DNA of 64,000 nt from Aquabacterium sp. NJ1 (lineage in GTDB: Bacteria > Pseudomonadota > Gammaproteobacteria > Burkholderiales > Burkholderiaceae_C): the NCBI RefSeq assembly GCF_000768065.1, contig NZ_JRKM01000001.1, positions 3,950,001 through 4,014,000 on the forward strand, read 5' to 3'. Below the pieces are notes generated by a model, which was not told the origin of the DNA, did not search any database, and saw only the letters and a list, made by a program, of their open reading frames with translations. How positions within the stretch are numbered: position 1 is the stretch's first letter; every line of letters begins with the position of its first letter. Both the position numbers and the translations under genes were made by a program. Below are positions 55,905-64,000 of this stretch, one piece after another.

Positions 55905-57164
55905 ATGACGCTCGACACATTCGAATCGCCTTCTTCTCTTTCGGATCATGTGGATGTCGAACTGGCGCGCAAGCTGGGCGCCAGCGGGCTGCGCAGCATG
56001 CGCCTGGGCGGGCGGGAGTTGCTGCCCATCGTGCAGGGCGGCATGGGCATCGGGGTGTCAGCCCACAAGCTGGCGGGTAGCGTGGCGGCCATGGGTGGCA
56101 TGGGCACGCTGTCGTGCGTGGACATCCGCCGGCATCACCCGGATCTGATGGCCAGTACGCAGGGTTTGTCGTCCCGCATCGGGCAGGATGACGATACCCG
56201 TGAGCGCATCAATGCAGCGAACCTGGAGGCGGTCGAGCGCGAGGTGAAGGCCGCACGCCAATTGTCGCAAGGGCGGGGCCTGCTGGCCATGAACGTGATG
56301 CGTGCGGTGAGTGATTACGCTGGCTACGTGAAGCGTTCGCTGGAGGCCGGTATCGATGCCGTGGTGGTGGGCGCTGGCCTGCCGCTGGATTTACCGGACC
56401 TGGCTCAGGACCACCCCAAGGCCTTGCTGATCCCGATCCTGTCGGATTCGCGCGGTGTGCAGCTGATCATCAAGAAGTGGGAGCGCAAGAAGCGCCTGCC
56501 GGACGCCATCGTGATTGAGCACCCACGTCTGGCCGGTGGTCATCTGGGTGCGGCCAAGATCGCTGATCTCAACGACCCGCGCTTTGATTTCGAGCGTGTG
56601 ATCCCCGAGGTACTGGCCTTCATGCGCGCTGCGGGCATCGAGAAGCACATCCCCTTGATTGCTGCGGGTGGCATCCGCACCCATGAAGACATCCGCCGCA
56701 TTCAGAACCTCGGTGCGGATGGCGTGCAACTGGGGACACCCTTTGCCGTGACGCTGGAGGGTGACGCCCACCCCGAGTTCAAGCGTGTGCTGGCCGAGGC
56801 CCATGATGAGGACATGGTGGAGTTCACCAGTGTGGCGGGTTTGCCTGCGCGCGCTGTGGCCACGCCCTGGCTCAAGGCTTACCTGAAGATCGAGTCACGC
56901 TTGCAGGCGGTCAGCCATGCCAAGAAGCGTTGCACCAAGGCGTTTGATTGCCTGGCGCAATGCGGCCTGCGTGATGGCTTGCAAGGCTGGGGGCAGTTCT
57001 GCATCGACAACCAGCTGGCTGCGGCCATGCGGGGTGATGTCAAGAAAGGGCTGTTCTTCCGCGGTGCGGGGGCCTTGCCCTTTGGCAGCCAGATTCGCAG
57101 CGTGCGGGATCTGATGGAGCGTTTGTTGACACGCGAAGAAGCGGCGCTGGCCGCTGCAGCCTGA
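55905..57164 (+). CDS. Nitronate monooxygenase / NAD(P)H-flavin oxidoreductase family
   Basis: 419 residues, FMN-binding TIM barrel. LLPIVQGGMGIGVSAHKLAG is the N-terminal flavin motif; GIDAVVVGAGLPLDLPDLA, DAIVIEHPRLAGGHLG and IPLIAAGGIRTHEDIRRIQNLGADGVQLGTPFA are the phosphate-binding and active regions (the His in AGGHLG is usual for class I members). It has a longer C-terminal part than typical NMOs (KKRCTKAFDCLAQCGLRDG with four Cys, then a helical end). It may oxidise nitronates or reduce quinones; substrate not determinable. No Shine-Dalgarno at ATG 55905. Confidence 0.87.
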   Translation: MTLDTFESPSSLSDHVDVELARKLGASGLRSMRLGGRELLPIVQGGMGIGVSAHKLAGSVAAMGGMGTLSCVDIRRHHPDLMASTQGLSSRIGQDDDTRERINAANLEAVEREVKAARQLSQGRGLLAMNVMRAVSDYAGYVKRSLEAGIDAVVVGAGLPLDLPDLAQDHPKALLIPILSDSRGVQLIIKKWERKKRLPDAIVIEHPRLAGGHLGAAKIADLNDPRFDFERVIPEVLAFMRAAGIEKHIPLIAAGGIRTHEDIRRIQNLGADGVQLGTPFAVTLEGDAHPEFKRVLAEAHDEDMVEFTSVAGLPARAVATPWLKAYLKIESRLQAVSHAKKRCTKAFDCLAQCGLRDGLQGWGQFCIDNQLAAAMRGDVKKGLFFRGAGALPFGSQIRSVRDLMERLLTREEAALAAAA

Positions 57165-57169
57165 TCCGT

Positions 57170-58303
57170 TCAGGGGGGTGTGGGCTGCTCCTGAAGCCCG
57201 CCGTCCAGGTCAGCTGATTGGAAGTGAGCCAGGCGCTCGGCATCAGCCGGGTGGCTGCTGAACGCGATCCCGATGGGCTGGCTTGCGTCATCGGCCTGCG
57301 GTGCGGTGGCTTGCCCCCTGCGCGGGCTTGCGTCTTTGACTCGCTGAAAGAACACCCCCATCACGGACGGGCGGATGTGGTTGCGGTGCATGAAGGTGAT
57401 GGCCGCATCGTCTGCCTCGCGCTCCAGATCACGTGAATAGGCAAGTTGCCCCATGAGGATGGGGGCGCTGGCCAGCACGGTACTGAAGTCCCCGAAGGTG
57501 AGGCTGCCGATGGCACCCAGCAGGCCGGCCTGAATCAGGCCGCGCAAACCATGGCGGCCGGTGATGTGCCCGGTCTCGTGCCCGACCACACCGATCAGCA
57601 CGTCCTCGCGGTCATGCAGCAAGGCGATCAGATCGTCGGTGATGACGATGTTGCCATCCGGCAGGGCGAAGGCGTTGGGGCCGATGTGCGCCTGCCTGAA
57701 CTGAAGCTGGATGGCGGGCTGCCTTGATGCCGCGCGGGTGCCTGTGTCGATCTCGGTGCCCTCCAGCCCTTGCGCGATGGCCTTGGACAACAAGGCTCGC
57801 CAGTGTGCCTGTTCCTGAAAGGGGAGCTGGCTGGGCTTGAGCCATTGCTCGTCCATGGTTTGCAAGGTGGCTTTGCCGATTTGCTGGCTGACCGTTTGAG
57901 GTACCAACGGTGCGAGGAGCCGGGCAGCCAGCGGCAGCCCCCACCAGTAGCCCATGACGGCCACCATCAGCAAGACGGTGGTGGCCAGCATGGTCCAGCG
58001 CCAACTCTGGTGCGCGCGCACGCTGAGCGGGGCGCCCAGGTCGTGGTGGTCCAGCCAGCTGTCCCAATCTGCCGGGTTGACCGCCTGGATGGTGCCACCG
58101 TCAGCGAAATGGGCCATGCGGGCGCCATGGCGTGTGCGTTCGCTCCATTGCACCTTGTTGAGCGGCACCTGCCTGATCAAACCGGCCCCGGACAGTTGCA
58201 GCATGCCCGGCTCCACCCACATGAGGACGGGTTGGGCGCGGGCGGTCAGGCCGTCGAAATAGGCCACCGACAGTTGGCGTGCGGAGGTCATGGGCTGTTT
58301 CAC
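57170..58303 (-). CDS. M48-family membrane metalloprotease
   Basis: 377 residues from GTG 58303, which overlaps the upstream stop (GTGA); ATG 58291 is the alternative. A cytosolic-looking N-terminal 100 residues precede one membrane helix (TMLATTVLLMVAVMGYWWGL). The peptidase domain has HETGH (H242, E243, H246) and the third ligand in LEREADDAAITFM, with PNAFALPDGNIVITD before it, as in Oma1/BepA-type M48 proteases. It ends with a Ser/Pro tail. It forms an operon with the DUF898 protein, with which it probably acts in envelope quality control (inference). Its stop lies 5 bp from the nitronate-monooxygenase-like gene, convergent. Confidence 0.9.
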   Translation of the reverse strand: MKQPMTSARQLSVAYFDGLTARAQPVLMWVEPGMLQLSGAGLIRQVPLNKVQWSERTRHGARMAHFADGGTIQAVNPADWDSWLDHHDLGAPLSVRAHQSWRWTMLATTVLLMVAVMGYWWGLPLAARLLAPLVPQTVSQQIGKATLQTMDEQWLKPSQLPFQEQAHWRALLSKAIAQGLEGTEIDTGTRAASRQPAIQLQFRQAHIGPNAFALPDGNIVITDDLIALLHDREDVLIGVVGHETGHITGRHGLRGLIQAGLLGAIGSLTFGDFSTVLASAPILMGQLAYSRDLEREADDAAITFMHRNHIRPSVMGVFFQRVKDASPRRGQATAPQADDASQPIGIAFSSHPADAERLAHFQSADLDGGLQEQPTPP

Positions 58304-59526
58304 AGCCCGACGTCGATGCCGACCAGATCCGCGGCGAGGTCCCCCGTGGCGTTGGTGCTGGCCTGGCGGGCCTGGCCCACCAGCAAGTCTGGATCCTGGC
58401 GCGTGTGGATCACGATGGCCTGCAGGCGGGCGCGCGCCAGTGCCACGGCGGCAAAGGGCCAGTACAGGCCCAGCGTGAGCATGATCAGGAGCCAGTTCTT
58501 GAGCGCCAGCCCGGCCATGTCAGACCATTTCAGGTGGCTCTTGAAACGCACCATCCGGTTGCCGGTCTGGGTCCACACCAGATTCTGCAGGTGCACGCTG
58601 AAGTAGGGTGCCACGACGACCTGGGTCAGCAGGATGTAGCCAGCCAGCACGGGCAGCATCAGGGACACGGCGGACAGCAACTGCCTGGGGTCTGGCCGGG
58701 TGCTCATGTGCCCACCGCCCAGCACGGCGCCCAGCAGGCCACCGGCCAGGGCCAGCCCGGTGGCGGCGGCCAGCGTCAGCAGCCCGGTTTTCACGAAGAT
58801 GGCCAGCACATTGCCGTAGCTGGCCTTGAACGAGGTCTGCAACTGGCCCAGCGCATAGTGGGCATGCTGGTAGCGTTTGATGCGCCAGATCACGTACGGC
58901 GCCAGGGCTGCGCCGCTGAGCATGAAGGTGACCATGAGCACCAATGGCATCACGACCTTGCTGGTGCCGCGGGGCAGGAAGGCCACCAGGATGCCGCTGA
59001 GCACCATCAGGCCCACGCCAATCAGCGCGGGGTTCAGCACCGTCATGTAGGCGCCCTTGAGCGAGCCTGTGAAATGGAAACGCAGGCCGCGCCAACTGGT
59101 TTGCGACAAGCGAAATTGCAGCGACGAGCGCATCAGCGCGGGCCAGATGGCCGCCAGGATCAGGCCCGCCACCGAGCCCGATGCCGGCGAAACGCGCCCG
59201 GCCACCGCATACAGCACCATGAGCAGGCTGACCAGCAGAAAGCCGCGCAGCATCTGGCGCGGGTTGCCGTGAAAGCCCAGCGGGTGGCCGATCACGATGG
59301 TGTTGCCGTAGAAATAGCGCAGCTTGCGGGTTTTGGCCCAGGGGTAGTAGAGCCCCAGGGTGACCAGCGTGAGCAGGAGGTTGACGATCCAGATCCTGAA
59401 ATATTCGCTGCCCGAGCCGGTGAAACGGATGGTATGCAGGCTGGCCGGACGGGAGCCCATCGCCGAGATGAAGGGCGATGCGGTCAGGCCGCCGGCTGGT
59501 GGGCCGGGCAGGCGGAGCTGGTTCAT
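58300..59526 (-). CDS. YjgN-family DUF898 membrane protein
   Basis: 408 residues with about ten membrane segments. Family segments are HTIRFTGSGSEYFRIWIVNL and LVTLGLYYPWAKTRKLRYFYGNT, repeated in weaker form near the C-terminus (LTLGLYWPFAAVALARAR). Function unknown; the gene is often paired with an M48 protease as here, where the stop and start overlap by four bases. ATG 59526, CAGGGAA upstream. The upstream gap of 86 bp is shared with uvrD. Confidence 0.9.
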   Translation of the reverse strand: MNQLRLPGPPAGGLTASPFISAMGSRPASLHTIRFTGSGSEYFRIWIVNLLLTLVTLGLYYPWAKTRKLRYFYGNTIVIGHPLGFHGNPRQMLRGFLLVSLLMVLYAVAGRVSPASGSVAGLILAAIWPALMRSSLQFRLSQTSWRGLRFHFTGSLKGAYMTVLNPALIGVGLMVLSGILVAFLPRGTSKVVMPLVLMVTFMLSGAALAPYVIWRIKRYQHAHYALGQLQTSFKASYGNVLAIFVKTGLLTLAAATGLALAGGLLGAVLGGGHMSTRPDPRQLLSAVSLMLPVLAGYILLTQVVVAPYFSVHLQNLVWTQTGNRMVRFKSHLKWSDMAGLALKNWLLIMLTLGLYWPFAAVALARARLQAIVIHTRQDPDLLVGQARQASTNATGDLAADLVGIDVGL

Positions 59527-59600
59527 GCTGATTCCCTGTTTTTTTGGTGTGATGGCCAGGCCTTTGTTGGCCTTTAACCAGGATATCCAGCAAGCCCGCC

Positions 59601-59606
59601 TACAAT
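59601..59606 (+). promoter_or_regulatory. -10-like element of uvrD, predicting a leaderless mRNA
   Basis: TACAAT ends six bases before the ATG at 59613, so +1 would be the A of the start codon. No Shine-Dalgarno and no good -35 at 16-18 bases are seen. Confidence 0.4.
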
Positions 59607-59612
59607 TTTTGG

Positions 59613-62102
<2,490 letters not shown>

Positions 62103-62145
62103 GGCGCAGGCCGGGCCGCTGCGGGCCCGGTGTGACTCAACCGCC

Positions 62146-62775
62146 TCAGACCAGCCCGTTGCGGATCGCGTAGGCGATCAGGTCGGAGTTGTTGGTCAGG
62201 CCGAGCTTTTCCAGCACGCGGGCGCGGTAAACGCTCACGGTCTTGGGGCTCAGCAGCAGTTGTTCGGCGATGTCGGACAGGCGCTTGCCCGAGGCGATCA
62301 TCACCAGGGTCTGCAATTCGCGGTCAGACAACTTCTGGTGCGCGTCTTCTTGAGCCGGTGCGGTGAGGTTCTCCACCAGCATCAGCGTCATCTCAGGCGT
62401 CACGTACTTCTTGCCCTGCGCCACGGTGCGCACGGCCGCCACGATCTGCGCGGCGTCGCTGCCCTTGTTCAGGTAGCCCGAGGCACCGGCCTTCAGCGCC
62501 CGCATGGCGTACTGGTCTTCCGGGTACATCGAGACCACCAGCACCTTGAGTGTGCTGCCTTCTTCCTTGAGCACGTGCAGCACGTCCAGGCCGCTGCGGC
62601 CGGGCAGGTTGATGTCCAGCACGAGCACGTCACAGCTCTTGTCGCGCAGCAGGGTGCGCAGCTCGCCGTAATCGGCCGCTTCACCCACCACGTCGATGTC
62701 CGGTGCATCGGCCAGCGTGTCGCGGATACCGCGTCGGATCAGGGCATGGTCGTCGCAGAGAATGACTTTGATCAT
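62146..62775 (-). CDS. LuxR/FixJ-type response regulator
   Basis: 209 residues from ATG 62775, which overlaps the kinase stop (ATGA); ATG 62787 is a weaker choice. Receiver domain: acidic pair CDDHALIRRG, phospho-acceptor D54 in VLVLDINLPGRSG, SMYPEDQ switch and K in YLNKGSD. The C-terminal helix-turn-helix has LSDRELQTLVMIASGKRLSDIA and LSPKTVSVYRARVLEKLG, as in NarL/UvrY. It is phosphorylated by the adjoining kinase (inference from operon). Target genes unknown. Confidence 0.94.
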   Translation of the reverse strand: MIKVILCDDHALIRRGIRDTLADAPDIDVVGEAADYGELRTLLRDKSCDVLVLDINLPGRSGLDVLHVLKEEGSTLKVLVVSMYPEDQYAMRALKAGASGYLNKGSDAAQIVAAVRTVAQGKKYVTPEMTLMLVENLTAPAQEDAHQKLSDRELQTLVMIASGKRLSDIAEQLLLSPKTVSVYRARVLEKLGLTNNSDLIAYAIRNGLV

Positions 62776-63983
62776 AGTTTGCCCCATACCGTGGGGTCGT
62801 CAGGGTCAGCCTCGTTGCCCAGCGTGCCGGCTTCCAGATCGGGCAACAGTCGATCGATGAAACCGTTTTCCGGGCCAGACAGCGGCACGGACAGGATCAG
62901 GGTCGTGCCGTCCGGGTTGCTGCTGATGTCCACCCAGCCGCCCACCGTTTCAGCACGCTCATGCAGGCCACGGATGCCGAAGGAGCGGGCCTTGGCCAAG
63001 TCCTCGGCATTCAAGCCTCGGCCATTGTCAGTCACTTCGATGGACAAGACGCCGCCTGCCTGCGTCAGATCGACGCTGACCTTGCTGGCCTGTGCGTGTT
63101 TGGAGACATTGGTCAGCGCTTCTTGTGCAAAGCGGTAGGCCACCAGGGGCACACCCGGCGCCAGTTGCAGCTGTTCATGGCTGGTGCGGAAGCTCACCTG
63201 CAGGCCGGTGCGCTTGGCGAAGCGGTCGCTCATCCATTGCAGTGCGGCCACCAGGCCTTGCTCCAGGATGGCCGGGCGCAGGTTGTGCATGATGCGCTGG
63301 CTGGCCTCGTGGGCGTGGCCGACCGATTCCAGCGCCTGCTGCACGCGCTCGGCGATTTCGGGCGAGCCGGCGTGGCGGGCGATCCAGGCCAGGTCGAACT
63401 TCACGGCCGTCAGCGCGCCGCCGACATCGTCATGGATTTCACGCGCGATGGCGGCGCGTTCCTGCTCGATGCTGGTCTGCAAGTGCTGGGCGAGTTCGCG
63501 CAGCTGCTGGCGCGAGCGGCTCAGGGCGTGGTCGGCGCGCTGCTTGGCGATGCGGGTTCGGTTGGCCTCGATGGCCAACAGGGCGGCGGGCGCCAGGCGA
63601 GCCAGGTTGCTCTTGAGCAGGTAGTCGTTGGCGCCGTTGCGCATGGCCTGCACGGCGATGTCCTCGCCGATTTCGCCGGACACCAGGATGAAGGGCACCA
63701 GCTTGCCCATGGAGCGCACCTTGTCCAGCGCCGCCAGGCCGGAGTAGCCCGGCAGGTTGTAGTCCGACAGGATCAGGTCCCAGTCCTGCTCCAGGGCCTC
63801 GATGAGCGCCGCTTCGTTCTCGACCCGCACGATGTCGGCGTTGATGCCGCCGCGGCGCAGGTGGATGGCGACCAGGGCGTGATCCTCGTCGTTGTCTTCC
63901 AGGTGCAGGACGCGCAGCCTCACCGGCGGCATGCTGTTGACGCCGGTCTGGGCGGGATCCGTCAATGGGGGCATATCGGACAC
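62772..63983 (-). CDS. Soluble hybrid kinase: receiver domain plus NarX-type histidine kinase
   Basis: 403 residues from GTG 63983, supported by AAGGAAG six bases upstream; ATG 63974 is the alternative. N-terminal receiver domain (VLHLEDNDEDHALVA, phospho-acceptor D74 in LILSDYNLPGYSG, K124 in YLLKSN). A coiled-coil linker follows, then HisKA_3 with H184 in IAREIHDDVGGALTAVK, and HATPase_c with AYRFAQEALTNVSKHAQAS, VTDNGRGLN and FGIRGLHERAETVGG. It has no membrane segment or PAS/GAF sensor, so its input is probably phosphotransfer from another kinase to D74. Gene complete; only 17 bases lie upstream. Confidence 0.93.
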   Translation of the reverse strand: MSDMPPLTDPAQTGVNSMPPVRLRVLHLEDNDEDHALVAIHLRRGGINADIVRVENEAALIEALEQDWDLILSDYNLPGYSGLAALDKVRSMGKLVPFILVSGEIGEDIAVQAMRNGANDYLLKSNLARLAPAALLAIEANRTRIAKQRADHALSRSRQQLRELAQHLQTSIEQERAAIAREIHDDVGGALTAVKFDLAWIARHAGSPEIAERVQQALESVGHAHEASQRIMHNLRPAILEQGLVAALQWMSDRFAKRTGLQVSFRTSHEQLQLAPGVPLVAYRFAQEALTNVSKHAQASKVSVDLTQAGGVLSIEVTDNGRGLNAEDLAKARSFGIRGLHERAETVGGWVDISSNPDGTTLILSVPLSGPENGFIDRLLPDLEAGTLGNEADPDDPTVWGKL

Positions 63984-64000
63984 GGACTTCCTTCGCTGGT

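Overview
The window is GC-rich chromosomal DNA from a betaproteobacterium, most probably order Burkholderiales (Aquabacterium/Leptothrix/Rubrivivax-like). The evidence is gene content and order: ribF-ileS-lspA, cyaY//lptM-lysA, pilMNOPQ before aroK, general porins of the Burkholderiales type, and high GC at third codon positions. This placement is inferred from protein character, not from a database search. I saw no transposase, integrase, prophage or CRISPR array.

Positions 1-9952 hold one enormous minus-strand gene that is still open at the left edge. It encodes a LEPR-motif/DUF4347 surface or secreted protein with a beta-helix region, a WNGSxW-repeat region, two cadherin-like domains, and at least 19 complete tandem 91-residue repeats (273 bp each). 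Next come a glycine-zipper envelope protein (-), argG (+) with unusual Lys/Ala/Pro tails at both ends, ppnP (+), a CsgG-family lipoprotein with a small exported partner (-), murB (-) divergent from yajQ (+), a retropepsin-like protein and a metallo-hydrolase.

Positions 17.8-26 kb are housekeeping and membrane genes: an RsuA-type pseudouridine synthase, ribF, ileS, lspA, a DUF2189 protein, a DMT exporter and a rhomboid protease. Positions 26.1-30.6 kb form a compact operon of a GTP-cyclohydrolase-II-like gene (URC1 type), DUF1688 (URC4), upp and a cytosine-deaminase-like gene. This matches the URC uracil-degradation route and is the most coherent metabolic system here. A tRNA-Leu(CAA), cysM, a TusA-like gene and ruvB follow.

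Positions 33.4-36 kb carry two tandem porins, each with its own terminator. Then come lysA and lptM (-), cyaY (+), the PBP1A gene (-), and the type IV pilus operon pilMNOPQ (+). An Ig-like-domain lipoprotein gene sits between pilQ and aroK. galU and valS (-) follow. At 52.9-55.8 kb there is an envelope/stress operon (usp, DUF883, YqjE-like, YqjK-like, beta-CASP RNase-like). The right end has a nitronate-monooxygenase-like gene, an M48 protease with a DUF898 protein (-), a UvrD-type helicase (+) and a soluble two-component pair (-), complete to within 17 bases of the window end.

Several genes (uvrD, cysM, ribF, murB) lack a clear Shine-Dalgarno and have a -10-like hexamer placed so that transcription would begin at or within two bases of the start codon. 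This suggests leaderless mRNAs.
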